From the NCBI GenBank assembly GCA_963783835.1, contig CAWAOX010000014.1, positions 314,474-378,473 of the forward strand: 64,000 nt of DNA, written 5' to 3'. Shown one piece after another: positions 34,366-45,930 of the stretch. The stretch's first letter is position 1. The number at the start of each line of letters is the position of its first letter. The stretch is from CAIQPS01 sp963783835 (GTDB taxonomy: Bacteria > Actinomycetota > Thermoleophilia > RBG-16-64-13). Both the position numbers and the translations under genes were made by a program. The notes under the pieces were generated by a model. That model worked only from the letters and a program-made list of their open reading frames with translations, was not told the origin of the DNA and ran no database searches.

Positions 34366-35078
34366 ACACAAGTCGGGGCGACCGAAGAGCCCGAAGGGAG
34401 TCACAGACGGCCAAGCAGCCCGCACAGATCTTGCTCGAGACCGACAGCCTCAGCCGCTACTACGGGCCGGTCGCGGCCCTGGAGGCCCTCGACCTTACGA
34501 TCGCCGCCGGCGAGTGCGTCGCGCTCATGGGCCCGAACGGGAGCGGCAAGACCACCGCCGCCGAGTTGATCAGCGGCCTGCAGGAGCCGACGAGGGGCTG
34601 GGTCAGGATCGCCGGCTTCTCGCTCGATCACGAAGCGGAAGCGCTGGCAGCCCGCAAGCATCTCAGCTACGTTCCCGACAACCCCTACCTCTATCAGGAC
34701 CTGACCGTCCGCGATCACCTTCATCTAGTGGCTGCGGCCCACGGCGTGGACGGGGATGATCTCGAGCAGCGGTGCAACAAGTTGCTTGGTTCGCTCGGGC
34801 TGGACAAACGTGCGGACTTCTTCCCCTCGCAGCTCTCCCGAGGGATGCGGCAGAAGACGGCGATAGCCTGTGGGGTCATCCGCCCATTCTCGGTGCTGGT
34901 GCTCGACGAGCCGACTATCGGGCTGGATCTTGCGTCGATGGACGCTCTGCGCGATCTGCTGCTGAGGTCGATCGCCGAACGGAAGGCAGTTCTTCTCATG
35001 ACCCACTCGGAGGAGTTCGCGGCGTCGGTTGCCACGCGCGTCCTTCACATAGCAGAGGGTCACATCCTCGATGGCTAG
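34344..35078 (+). CDS. ABC transporter ATP-binding protein
   Basis: 244 residues. The TTG at 34344 is the longest start; a TTG at 34431 lies at the first conserved strand and may be the true one. Walker A is GPNGSGKTTAAELISG, the signature is PSQLSRGMRQKTAIACGV, Walker B is VLVLDEPTIGLDLAS and the switch is MTHSEEF. It overlaps the permease gene by 8 nt. This is a short ABC-2 exporter ATPase. The position behind tagD/tagB-like and glycosyltransferase genes suggests polymer or lipid export, without direct support. Confidence 0.9.
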   Translation: MLYPEYLNTSRGDRRARRESQTAKQPAQILLETDSLSRYYGPVAALEALDLTIAAGECVALMGPNGSGKTTAAELISGLQEPTRGWVRIAGFSLDHEAEALAARKHLSYVPDNPYLYQDLTVRDHLHLVAAAHGVDGDDLEQRCNKLLGSLGLDKRADFFPSQLSRGMRQKTAIACGVIRPFSVLVLDEPTIGLDLASMDALRDLLLRSIAERKAVLLMTHSEEFAASVATRVLHIAEGHILDG

Positions 35079-36717
35079 GAGGCCGTCGCTCCGCGGCGTC
35101 CTGCTGGCTCCCGACACCTCCGGGGACGAGGCCTATGTGGCCGTAGACGCCCGTGGGGTACTGGCGCTGCTGGCGTCGCTCCGCCCCGGCCGGTCTTTGA
35201 CGGCCCGGGCCGGTACGCTCTATGTGGCCGCGCTCACTCTCGCGCTGCTCGTGGGCATGTTCTGGGGACTGTCGAAGCGTCTCGGGAGCCTCCTGATAGA
35301 GGTCGCCGGGTTCTACCACTTCGCCTGGGGGGCGCCGGTGATCGTCCTCGTCTTCCTGGCGGCCTTCCGCTACAGCACGGTCCAGGGTTTCGTCTCGTTC
35401 TCAGAGCCGGATTGCCTCCATCTGCTGCCGGCTCCTCTGCGGAGGAAGGATCTGGTTTTGCCGCGGCTCGCGACGGCGGCAGTTCTCGTCGGGTTCGCCG
35501 GGGCGCTGGCCGGGACTCTCGTCGCGATCGTATCCCATGGGGCGACACAGTCCGGGGGGCGGGTAGGCAAGGCGGCGTTGGCCGGCTTCGCCCTGGGAGT
35601 CCTGGTGGTCGCGGGAAGCTGGCACGTGCAGCGTTTGCGCTGGGCCACCGTGTGGGTGCTGCGGCTGACGTTGCCGGCTCTTGGCCTCACCATCCTTCTG
35701 GGCTTTGCCCAGGGGGCTGGGTCGGGGGCCAGACAGGCCGTGCTGTGGTCAGGACCCTGGGGCTGGGGCATCTTGGGCGTGACCGCGGGGGACACGTCGG
35801 GTGGGTCCCCCTACGGCATCGCCGGTCTCGTCCTATTGTGCGGTCTGGCGCTGGCGGCGGGCATCAGCCTGTTCCGCACCGCCGGGCGCTGTTCCATAGA
35901 GGAGTTTCGCGGCCGGGCACGGACCCGTTCCCAGGTGGTCGCCAGTCTGCACGCCCTCGACTACCGCACCGCCGGACTGGCGACCAAGGGGTCGAAGGCC
36001 AGCACCTGGCAAGCGCGCCTGCGCATCCGCCTGCCTCGACGGAAGATCCTCATCGTGCCGTGGCACAGTACGATCGCGCTGCTCCGATCCCCGGTCCGGC
36101 TCGGCTGGGGCGTCATGCTGGCCGGGGCGGGCATGGTGCTTCTGGCGCTGCAACCCACCGGCCAGGGAACGCTCTGGGCAGGGGCGGTGGCGCTCTACCT
36201 GGCGGCGACCTCTCTGCTCGAGCCTCTCCGTCTGGAAGTCGACTCACCGGCGACAGCGCGCCTATTCTTGCCCTGGCCGTTCGACAAGGTACTGTGGCTG
36301 CACTGCCTGCTGCCCACTGCGATCGTCGTGGCGGCTGGGGTCTTAGCTGTGGCGGGCGCGACCGCGCTCGGGTACGTGACCGCGGGCGCCTTCGGCACGA
36401 TGATGCTCCTTGTGATCCCCCTGTCTCTGGTGGTCGTGCTGGCCGCGGCCTTCTCGGCGCGGCGCGGGGGAAGGGTGTCGGCGAACTTGATCAACGTGGC
36501 CGCGCTCGACACCACAGGATTCAGTTTCGTGTTCGTACTCCTGCGGCTGGCGATGTGGGCCATCCTCGCCCTGGTGGTCACCGTGGTGGCGGTGTACCTC
36601 GTGGGGCGGGCGCACTTCACCCTCGGGCTTCCGCTGCTCGAAGTCTTTGGGGGTCTCGTGGTGCTTGCCATCGTCCTGCAGCGCGGGCTCGTCGCGATGC
36701 CGAAGGCCGCGGAGTAG
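35071..36717 (+). CDS. Polytopic ABC exporter permease
   Basis: 548 residues starting at an ATG that overlaps the ATPase end. About eleven or twelve hydrophobic segments are visible (for example LYVAALTLALLVGMFWGL, LVGFAGALAGTLVAIVS, LIPLSLVVVLAAAFS). The LHLLPAPLRRKDLVLPRLAT segment looks like the ABC-2 coupling region found in ABC-exporter families with 500-600-residue permeases. No single family is named with confidence. It forms an ATPase-permease pair with the preceding gene. Confidence 0.85.
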   Translation: MARRPSLRGVLLAPDTSGDEAYVAVDARGVLALLASLRPGRSLTARAGTLYVAALTLALLVGMFWGLSKRLGSLLIEVAGFYHFAWGAPVIVLVFLAAFRYSTVQGFVSFSEPDCLHLLPAPLRRKDLVLPRLATAAVLVGFAGALAGTLVAIVSHGATQSGGRVGKAALAGFALGVLVVAGSWHVQRLRWATVWVLRLTLPALGLTILLGFAQGAGSGARQAVLWSGPWGWGILGVTAGDTSGGSPYGIAGLVLLCGLALAAGISLFRTAGRCSIEEFRGRARTRSQVVASLHALDYRTAGLATKGSKASTWQARLRIRLPRRKILIVPWHSTIALLRSPVRLGWGVMLAGAGMVLLALQPTGQGTLWAGAVALYLAATSLLEPLRLEVDSPATARLFLPWPFDKVLWLHCLLPTAIVVAAGVLAVAGATALGYVTAGAFGTMMLLVIPLSLVVVLAAAFSARRGGRVSANLINVAALDTTGFSFVFVLLRLAMWAILALVVTVVAVYLVGRAHFTLGLPLLEVFGGLVVLAIVLQRGLVAMPKAAE

Positions 36718-36957
36718 GCGGCCACCGCTACTCGACGTGACACGCCAGTCTCCGCGTTATCGGCCCCAGGTGAGGTGGCACGCCGGGTGGCGCTTCTCCA
36801 CAACGTGACTCGCCAGCGTCGGCGCCATCCCGTCCAGGGCTCCTCGAGAGGTCTCTCTAGCGTATAGTTGGACAGGCATGCGGTTGGACGACCCGAGAAG
36901 AGCGTCGAAGAACTTCCCACCCACTTCTTTCAGCCGACAGCGACAGTGGAGGATACG

Positions 36958-39900
36958 ATGCAGAAGAGCGGCCCCCGGCGCCAGCGGCTTCTCGCCGTGT
37001 TCGGCTTGGCCGTTCTCTTCACCCTCTGCTCCGCTTCCGCGGCCTGGTCGAGCGGAGCGGAACCGAGTGGCCTGCGGCTCATTTCGCGCGCCCCGGCCGG
37101 CGGGTCGTCCGCGGCAGCGTCCCTCAAACCCAAGCCCTCCGAGACCAAAGGTGTGATCGTCGAGTACGTCCCCGGCACCTCCAAGGCGACGATGCGCAAG
37201 GCCGCGGCCGGCGGCGACGCGGTGTGCGAGCAGGTGCAGGCAGGCAAGGCCGGTTCACGCTCGCTGGCGGTCTATACGTCGAAGACTCTCAGCACCAAGG
37301 AGCTGACGGCCAAGTTCCGCGGAGCCCCCGGGGTCGTACAGGTGAGCCCGAACAACGTCAACACGATCTGCGCGACACCCAACGATGTGTTCTTCGCGGA
37401 TCTTTGGGGGCTGAACAACCCGGGCACCTGGGGGAGCGTCGTGGACGCCGACATAGATGCTCCCGAGGCGTGGGACCTGACTACCGGCAGTCCGGACGTC
37501 GTCGTCGCAGTCCTCGACTCGGGTGTCGCCTATACGCACCGAGATCTGGCCGCCAATATGTGGGTGAACCCGGGAGAGCTCCCGGGGGACGGGATCGACA
37601 ACGATAGCAACGGCTATGTCGACGACGTGCACGGCATCGACGCTTACTCGGGCGATTCCGATCCGTGGGACGAGCATGGGCATGGGACGCATGTGGCCGG
37701 AATCGCGGCGGCCGTAGGCGACAACGGCGTCAGCGTTGCGGGAGTGGCCTGGCATGCGAAGATAATGGCCCTGCGGTTCCTCGGGCCGGATGGATCGGGG
37801 GAAGACGCCCACGCGATCGAGTGCATCAACTACGCCATCGATATGAAGTTGAACCACGCGGTCAACATAGTGGCGATAAACGCTTCTTGGGGCAGCTACG
37901 GGCCGTATGACAACGCCCTCGCCGACGCGATCGAGGCAGCCGGGGAAGCGGGCATCGTCTTCTGCGCGGCCGCCGGGAACAACTCCGCGAATATCGACAC
38001 GGGGCCGTTCTATCCGGCCTCGTTCGCCAGTTCCGACATCGTGTCGGTCGCGGCGAGCGATGCGTTGGACACTAGGGCCCTCTTCGACAACGCAGGTGCC
38101 TCCAACTATGGCGCTACACGGGTAGATCTTTTCGCTCCAGGCAAGAGCATCTTGAGCACAGTACCCGGGTATCCGTACTACTACCCGGCAGCCGGGGACC
38201 CCTTCTTCGACAACATGGAGTCAGGGGCGGGCAACTGGATCGCGGAGGGGACCTGGGCGATCACCCCAGAGGCATACGTCAGCGGTACCCGCTCCTGGAG
38301 CGATAGTCCGAACGCCAACTACGCCAACAACGAGGACTTGAGCATCAGCACGTGGTCGCTCGACCTTCGGGCCCTTGCTCCCCACGACACCGTTCTCGGG
38401 TTCTACACCGTGTTCTCGCTCGAGGACGGGTATGACTTCCTGCAGGTGGAGGTATCGGGAGACGGTGGGTCTACCTGGACCATCCTTGGATACTTGACCG
38501 GCACCGAGGACGGCGGCTACTACAACACCCCGCTTCCCAAAGAGGCTCTCAGCGATCAGTGCCGGGTCCGCTTTCGTTTGGTCACGGACGATTCCGTGAC
38601 CGAGGACGGCGTTCACATCGATGACGTCGGCATCAACTCCTTCGCCCCCGAAGAATGTGTCTTCTTGAGCGGCACCTCTATGGCCACCCCGTACGTCACC
38701 GGCACGGTGGCGCTTCTTGCGTCGATCGCCCCTTCAGAGTCGGCGGCCACGCGCATCGATCGGATCCTTTCCACCGTCGATCAGAAGGAATCCCTGTCCA
38801 CTCTCTGCTTCACGGGCGGAAGGTTGAACGCGGCGGCGGCCATTACGGCCGCGATACCTCCTCCCGCTGTCACTTCCCTTGCTCCTGCAGCAGGGTCGAC
38901 AAGCGGAGGGGACACCGTGGTCATAGAGGGCACGGCCTTCGTCGGTGTTTCAGGACCCTCCGCAGTCACGTTCGGGGGCGTCAATGCCACCAGCTATACA
39001 GTCCACTCCACGCACAGGATCACGGCGGTAGCACCGCCCCATGCGGAGACCGGTACGGTCGACGTGGTGGTGTCGTCGCCAATGGGACCTTCGGATCCTA
39101 GCGGCACCGCGGATGACTACACCTATCTCACCCGTTACCAGCAGACCGATCCTCACATCGCCTACTCGAGTGGTTGGTCCAGCTTCTCGACCTCTTCCGC
39201 CTCCGGAGGCAGCTACCTGCGAGCCGGGACTGCCGGCTCGCAGGTCACCATCTACTTCAGCGGGACACGCCTTGACTGGATCGCGATGATGGGGACGACG
39301 ACCGGCAAAGCCGACGTCTACCTGGATGATGTCTTTGCGAAAACGGTGAATCTCTCCAACTCGACCCCTGTATACCAGCGGAATGTATGGTCGACGGGCG
39401 CTCTCTCGGCCGGAGCCCACACGGTGAGGATATTGTGGAATACGAGCAACGCCGCGGGCAAGTTCATCACCCTTGATGCGGTAGATGTGCTCGGCACCCT
39501 TACTTCCGCACCCCCCGCCATAACCGGCCTCAGCCCGAAAGCCGGGAGCATCGACGGGGGGACTTCGGTGACAATAACCGGCAGCGACTTTGCCGGCGCG
39601 TCTTTGGTGACCTTCGGCGCTGCAAGCGCGACCAGTTACACCGTCGACTCAGCTACGCAGATAACGGCGATGGCGCCGGCGCATGAGGCCGGGACGGTCC
39701 GGGTACAAGTGGCGACCCTCGCGGGCTCGACGCGTGACACCGCGGCCGACGACTACACCTATGCGGAGGTGACCGTACCGACGATCACGAGTCTCAAGAT
39801 CACGTCGGGCTCTACGGCCGGCGGAACCTCGGTGGTCATCAGCGGCAGCGGTTTCATCGGCGTCTCGGCGGTCACGTTCGGGGGCGTGAACGCGAAGAGC

Positions 39901-40815
39901 TACACCGTCAACTCCGCGAACCAGATCACAGCGGTCACTCCCGCTCATGCCGCAGCTACCGTCGCCGTGCAGGTGACGGCGGCCGGCGGCACCACCGAGG
40001 ACACCGAGACCGACGACTTCACCTACGTGGCTCCACCGACAAAGTACCAGCAGGACTTTTCCAGCTTCGTCTATTCGGGCACCTGGTCGGTGGTCAGCAC
40101 CACCTCCGCCTCGGCGGGCAGCTATAGGCGCTCCAGCACGGCTGGTGCCTGGGTCGTCATCCCCTTCAACGGCACCCGCCTCGATTGGATAGCGACCAAG
40201 GGCACGGGCATGGGCAAGGCCGACGTATGGGTCGACAACGTCTACAAGACCACGGTCGACCTCTATCGCTCGAGCACCTCGTCTCAGAACAACGTGTGGT
40301 CTACCGGTACCCTCGCCCCCGGGTACCACACTGTGAAGATCTTGCGCAGTACAGACAACCTCAGCGGCAAGTACATCGACATCGATGCCGTAGTCGTGGT
40401 CGGCACTCCCACCCCGAAGAGCCGGGTTCAACAGACGGATAGCCATCTCGTCTGGGCCCCCAGTCTCTCCGCATGGACCCTCGGGACGGCCTCCACCACC
40501 TACTATTCGGGTGGGAGCTACCGGTACACAGACAAGGCGGGCTCGGTCACGATCAACTTCACCGGAGTCAGCCTCGACATCATCGCAAAGAAAGCTCCGA
40601 GCTATGGCATTGCCAAGGTGACCCTCGACGGGACGAAGACCCTGCTCGTCAACCTCTACGGCTCGGTCGCCGCGTACAAGAAGGCGGTGTGGTCGAGCGG
40701 TTTCCTCACCCCCGGCGAGCATACCGTCACCATTGAGTGGACCGGCACGAAGAGCGGCTCTACCGGCACCACCATCGACCTAGATGCCCTGGACGTGAGA
40801 GGCGTGCTGCGATAA
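36958..40815 (+). CDS. Secreted S8 subtilisin-like protease with TIG and beta-sandwich modules
   Basis: 1285 residues from the ATG at 36958 (GTGGAGG upstream). A signal peptide (RLLAVFGLAVLFTLCSASAA) and an I9-like propeptide region come first. The catalytic triad is Asp in VVVAVLDSGVAYTHRDL, His in DEHGHGTHVAGIAAA and Ser in FLSGTSMATPYVTGTVAL. About 150 residues of an extra beta domain (FFDNMESGAGNWIAEGTWAI onward) are inserted before the Ser strand. After the protease come three TIG domains and three copies of a beta-sandwich module with GTRLDWIA..GKADVYLD and VWSTGxLxxGxHTV signatures, resembling carbohydrate-binding folds. It ends ALDVRGVLR. Likely cell-surface or exported; probably processes surface proteins. 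Confidence 0.92.
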   Translation: MQKSGPRRQRLLAVFGLAVLFTLCSASAAWSSGAEPSGLRLISRAPAGGSSAAASLKPKPSETKGVIVEYVPGTSKATMRKAAAGGDAVCEQVQAGKAGSRSLAVYTSKTLSTKELTAKFRGAPGVVQVSPNNVNTICATPNDVFFADLWGLNNPGTWGSVVDADIDAPEAWDLTTGSPDVVVAVLDSGVAYTHRDLAANMWVNPGELPGDGIDNDSNGYVDDVHGIDAYSGDSDPWDEHGHGTHVAGIAAAVGDNGVSVAGVAWHAKIMALRFLGPDGSGEDAHAIECINYAIDMKLNHAVNIVAINASWGSYGPYDNALADAIEAAGEAGIVFCAAAGNNSANIDTGPFYPASFASSDIVSVAASDALDTRALFDNAGASNYGATRVDLFAPGKSILSTVPGYPYYYPAAGDPFFDNMESGAGNWIAEGTWAITPEAYVSGTRSWSDSPNANYANNEDLSISTWSLDLRALAPHDTVLGFYTVFSLEDGYDFLQVEVSGDGGSTWTILGYLTGTEDGGYYNTPLPKEALSDQCRVRFRLVTDDSVTEDGVHIDDVGINSFAPEECVFLSGTSMATPYVTGTVALLASIAPSESAATRIDRILSTVDQKESLSTLCFTGGRLNAAAAITAAIPPPAVTSLAPAAGSTSGGDTVVIEGTAFVGVSGPSAVTFGGVNATSYTVHSTHRITAVAPPHAETGTVDVVVSSPMGPSDPSGTADDYTYLTRYQQTDPHIAYSSGWSSFSTSSASGGSYLRAGTAGSQVTIYFSGTRLDWIAMMGTTTGKADVYLDDVFAKTVNLSNSTPVYQRNVWSTGALSAGAHTVRILWNTSNAAGKFITLDAVDVLGTLTSAPPAITGLSPKAGSIDGGTSVTITGSDFAGASLVTFGAASATSYTVDSATQITAMAPAHEAGTVRVQVATLAGSTRDTAADDYTYAEVTVPTITSLKITSGSTAGGTSVVISGSGFIGVSAVTFGGVNAKSYTVNSANQITAVTPAHAAATVAVQVTAAGGTTEDTETDDFTYVAPPTKYQQDFSSFVYSGTWSVVSTTSASAGSYRRSSTAGAWVVIPFNGTRLDWIATKGTGMGKADVWVDNVYKTTVDLYRSSTSSQNNVWSTGTLAPGYHTVKILRSTDNLSGKYIDIDAVVVVGTPTPKSRVQQTDSHLVWAPSLSAWTLGTASTTYYSGGSYRYTDKAGSVTINFTGVSLDIIAKKAPSYGIAKVTLDGTKTLLVNLYGSVAAYKKAVWSSGFLTPGEHTVTIEWTGTKSGSTGTTIDLDALDVRGVLR

Positions 40816-40967
40816 GAGAGATAATGAGAGGTACCTATGTGGCCGCTCGGTGCGGAGCGGGTTTGAGGTTAAGGGGCTCGCGGCGACATCGCCGCGCAAA
40901 GCCAGAAGAGATAGGTTCCGCTTTCGCTCCCCATGAGGGGTGATCGGGACCAAGGGGGCGAGTAACG
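40816..40967 (+). other. Structured 152-nt leader between the two TIG-protein genes
   Basis: It contains a stem (GCGGC/GCCGC within GGCT...AGCC, about 40880-40908) followed by CGCAAAGCC and a second small CCCC/GGGG hairpin near 40930. The CGCAAAGCC element is also a conserved block of c-di-GMP-I (GEMM) riboswitches, but the GGGCAAACC partner block and GNRA loop are not visible. I regard it as an unclassified leader. Confidence 0.3.
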
Positions 40968-42984
40968 GTGACACCGGCAAGAAGTATTCAGAAAACCAGA
41001 CTCAGCGCAGTTCTCCTGGGCCTGCTCTTGTTGTGTCTCGTGCTGGCCTTTCCGTCCCCCACGCAGGCAGGCGACAGCGGTCCGATCGACGCCGGACTCG
41101 CGATGAGCGTAGGCTCGGAGGCAGACGCATGGGCGGAGCTCGAGCTCGGCAACATAACCCTCAATGACGAACTCTACGTCTCTGCGGTCATCGGGCCCGG
41201 CGCCATAAGCCAGACGCTGCAGGCCACCGACTACGGGTTCTCCATCCCCGAAAATGCCACCATCGATGGGATCACCGTGTATATCGGGAGGTACGCCGGC
41301 AACAACGGCGCGACCGGGATATACGACGCCAAGGTGATGCTGATCAAAGGCGGCAGCGGAGAGTTGGCGACCGACAAGAAGGACGTGGTCACAGCATGGT
41401 CGGGGGGCGAGCAGGAGTCGACCTACGGGGGAGAAGCCGATCTGTGGGAGAGCTCTTGGACGCCTGCCGAGATCAATGACTCCGAGTTTTGGCGTGGCTA
41501 TCAGCGCCGTGAATTCGGACGCCTTGAATGGCCAAACAGCCTACGTCGACTACATCCAGGTGAGGGTGACCTATCACCCTCCCGGCTCCCACGATCGCGG
41601 TCAACTGACTTCTGCCAATTACCGGGTGTTCCAGCGCGACATCGGCGGAACACTCAAAGAGCGTGACCGTCAGCGGAACCTACTCGAACATGAACTGGAA
41701 CCGAGTGGAAGCGCGGGTCCTGCAGCACGGCACCAGCACGCCAGTCATTGACTGGACGACCATCGACTCGACGCCCGGCGGAGGGACATTCTCCGGCAAC
41801 CTGACCGTTCCACAAGGAGGCTGGTACAACGTCGAAGTGCGCGCCCTGGACGGCACGTGACCGGTGATCGGTACGAGCCGCGGCACGAACAAGTGGGGCG
41901 TGGGCATGCTCATCCTCGTCATCGGCCAGTCGAACATGTCCGGCCGCGGCCAACCCCCTATACGGCGGCAACTTCCGATCTGGCGGTCAACTACAGCAAC
42001 GCCGGAACATGGGAGCACCTGGCCGATCCCTACGACGATGAAAGCCCTGCGGGCGCGGTCGACCAGGACAACGGGATGCCGTGGATCGATGATCCCCGGC
42101 ATTGCCAATTCGCTTCTGCCAGACGTTCGACTTCCCCATCGCCTTCGTACCCGCAGCCAAGGGCGGATCGACCCTCTATTTCCCACGTGGTCATACCGGA
42201 ATCCCTCGAATCATTTCGACACCACCACGCTCTACGGCCAATCGATAACGAAGGCGCAAAGCGTGGGCGGCGTCGAGCTCATCATCATGCACAGGGGGAA
42301 CAGGACTTGAGCGACGGCCGCACCGAAGCGCAATACGAGGCGGATTTCGCCACCATGATCGGCCACTATCGAGCAAGATCTCTATGCCACCATTCCGATC
42401 TTCATCTGCCAGCTTGGCAACGTAGCCACGGGATCAGTTGGAACCGACGCTGAAGCTAGGGCATCCGCAACGCGCAGCACGATGTGGATAATGGAACGAA
42501 TATCTTCATGGGCGCCACCGCGATGGACCTGCCGCAGCTGGATACCTGGCACTACACCACCCCGGCGCTCACTGTGATCGGCAGCCGCCTGGCCAATGCC
42601 ATCAAGCACTATTATGGCCAGTCAACCTACTACCGCGGCCCGTCGATCGACTCAGCGTCCTTCACCGGCGGGAACCGCAACCGGGTCACTCGTGACCCTC
42701 AATCACCGCGGCGGCACCGACATAACGCCGGCAACGGGAATCACCGGCTTTGAGGTGTTCGACAACGGCTCGAGCGTAGCTATCCAGTCGGGTGTGCGCT
42801 ATGCCTCCGATGCGGTCCGGCTGACCCTGACAAGCTCGATAGCAGCAGGCCACACTGTGACCCTGCGCTACCTCTACGGCATGACACCCGATGTATCCGG
42901 CCTCGTCAAAGATAACTCGGCACCGCTTGCGCTCCCGCTCGAGAACACGACGGCTGACGTAACGGTCAACGAGCCTCCAGTGGC

Positions 42985-45930
42985 GGCCCCCACCATCAGC
43001 AGCCTCACCCCGCCACCGGCCCCTCTCCGGGGGCAACTCGTCACCATCGCCGGCACCAACTTCACCGGGGCCACCGGGGTGACCTTCGGCGGCCTGAACG
43101 CCCACCATCACCGCTGGCCGCCACCCGGATCACCGCCACCGCTCCGCCTCATGCCGCCGGCGCCGTGGACGTGGTGGTGACCACCACCTACGAGGAGCGC
43201 CACCCGCAGCCTACACCTACGTGGCCGGCCCCACCATCAGCAACCTCACCCCGGCCACCTGCCTCTCACCGGGGGCACTCGTCACCATCACCGGCACCAG
43301 CTTCACCGGGGCCACCTCACCATCGACGGCACTGGTCACCCCCACCATCAACCCGGCCGGCACCCAGATCACCGCCACCGCTCCGCCTCATGCCGCCGGC
43401 CCCGTGGACGTGGTGGTGACCACCGCCTACGGGAGCGCCACCCGCAGCCTCACCTACGTGGCCGGCCCCACCATCAGCAACCTCACCCCGGCCAACCTGC
43501 CTCTCTCCGGGGGCCTCATCACCATCACCGGCACCGGCTTCACCGGGGCCAGCCTCACCATCGACGGGGACTCGGTCACCCCCACCATCAACCCGGCCGG
43601 CACCCAGATCACCGCCACCGCTCCGCCTCATGCCGCCGGCCCCGTGGACGTGGTGGTGACCACCACCTACGGGAGCGCCACCCGCAGCCTCACCTACGTG
43701 GCCGGCCCCACCATCAGCAACCTCACCCCGGCCAACCTGCCTCTCTCCGGGGGCCTCATCATCATCGCCGGCACCGGCTTCACCGGGGCCAGCCTCACCA
43801 TCGACGGGGACTCGGTCACCCCCACCATCAACCCGGCCGGCACCCAGATCACCGCCACCGCCCCGCCTCATGCCGCCGGCCCCGTGGACGTGGTGGTGAC
43901 CACCGCCTACGGGAGTGCACACCCCGGCAGCCTACACCTACGTGGCCGGCCCCACCATCACCAACCTCACCCCGGCCACCTGCCTCTCACCGGGGGCACT
44001 CGTCACCATCACCGGCACCAACTTCACCGGGGCCACCGGGGTCACCTTCGACGGCGACTCGGTCACCCCCACCACCAACCCGCCGCCACCCAGATCACCG
44101 CCACCGCCCCGCCTCATGCCGCCGGCGCCGTGGACGTGGTGGTGACCACCGCCTACGGGAGCGCCACCCGCAGCCTCACCTACGTGGCCGGCCCCACCAT
44201 CAGCAGCCTCACCCCGGCCAACCGGCCTCTCACCGGGGGCACTCGTCACCATCACCGGCACCAACTTCACCGGGGCCACGCGTCACCTTCGACGGCGACT
44301 CGGTCACCCCCACCACCAACCCGGCCGCACCCAGATCACCGCCACCGCCCCGCCTCATGCCGCCGGCGCCGTGGACGTGGTGGTGACCACCGCCTACGGG
44401 AGTGCCACCCGCGAGCCTACACCTACGTGGCCGGCCCCACCATCAGCAGCCTCACCCCGGCCACCTGCCCCTCACCGGGGGCACTCGTCACCATCACCGG
44501 CACCAACTTCACCGGGGCCAGCCTCACCATCGACGGCGACTCGGTCACCCCCACCATCAACCCGGCCGGCACCCAGATCACCGCCACCGCCCCGCCTCAT
44601 GCCGCCGGCGCCGTGGACGTGGTGGTGACCACCACCTACGGGGAGCGCCACCCGCCGCCTACACCTACGTGGCCGGCCCCACCATCAGCAACCTCACCCC
44701 GGCCACCGGCCCCATCAGCGGCGGCAACTCGGTCATCATCACCGGCACCAATCTCACCGGGGCCACCGGGGTCACCTTCGGCGGCACTGAACGCCCCCAT
44801 CACCGCCAACACCGCCACCACGGTCACCGTCACCGCCCCGCCCCACGGGGCCGGCGCCGTGGACGTGGTGGTGACCACCGCCTACGGCAGCGACCGCCCC
44901 GGCGCCTACACCTACGGGGCCGTCCCCACCATCACCAGCCTCAGCCCCCCCCACCGGCCCCTCACCGGCGGCAACTCGTCACCATCACCGGCACCAACTT
45001 CACCGGGGCCACCGCGGTGACCATCGACGGCACTGAACGCCCCCATCACCACCAACACCGCCACCACGATCACCGCCACCGCCCCGCCCCACGCGGCCGG
45101 CCCCGTGGACGTGGTGGTGACCACCGCCTACGGAGGGACAGCGCCACCCGCAGCCTACACCTACGTGGCCGGCCCCACCATCAGCAACCTCACCCCGGCC
45201 AACCTGCCCCTCTCCGGGGGCCTCATCACCATCACCGGCACCAACTTCACCGGGGCCAGCCTCACCATCGACGGGGACTCGGTCACCCCCACCATCAACA
45301 CCGCCCACCCCGATCACCGCCACCGCCCCGCCTCATGCCGCCGGCCCCGTGGACGTGGTGGTGACCACCACCGGGGGGCAGGCCAGCCACCAGCCTCACC
45401 TACGTGGCGGCCACCCACGATCACCAATCTCAGCCCCACGAATGGTCCTCTGTCCGGCACCAGCGTCATCATCACCGGCGGCAACTTCGTGGGTCTCTCC
45501 GGGGCTGCAGCCGTCACCTTCGGGGGCGTGAATGCCACAAGCTACACGGTGGACCTCCCCACCCAGATCACGGCCGTTGCTCCTGCCAAGGCCATCGCGG
45601 GGACCGTGCGGGTGCAAGTCACGGCCGCGGGGGGCAGCACCTCCGACACCGCAGCCGACAACTTCACCTATGTGGCAGTGCCCACTATCACCAGCCTTGA
45701 CCCCACAAGCGGTCTCACCGCCGGAGGCAACACCGTCACCATCACCGGCACCGACTTGACCACGGCCTCGGCCGTGACCTTCGGGGGCACCTCGGCCACG
45801 TTCTTCGTCAACTCGCCCGACCCAGATCACCGCTACGGCCCCGGCGCACACCGCGGGAACCGTGCAGGTGCTGGTGACGACCGTGGGCGGGCAGACGGCC
45901 AACACCAGCGCCGACGACTACACATATGAG
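42985..45930 (+). repeat. Array of about 12 TIG-encoding repeats, unit near 240 bp
   Basis: Units begin with PTISNLTPAN or similar and end with an SLTYVAGP-type strand. Starts recur near 43224, 43464, 43704, 43950, 44197, 44437, 44677, 44930 and 45171, with more diverged units at 42990, 45418 and 45685. Adjacent units at 43464 and 43704 are almost identical at nucleotide level. Sequence is extremely C-rich on the plus strand. Single-base indels separate many units. Confidence 0.88.

Noticed and set aside
43317..43922. Gly/His/Asp-rich minus-strand repeats resembling metal-binding proteins
   Set aside because: They are reverse complements of C-rich TIG codons.
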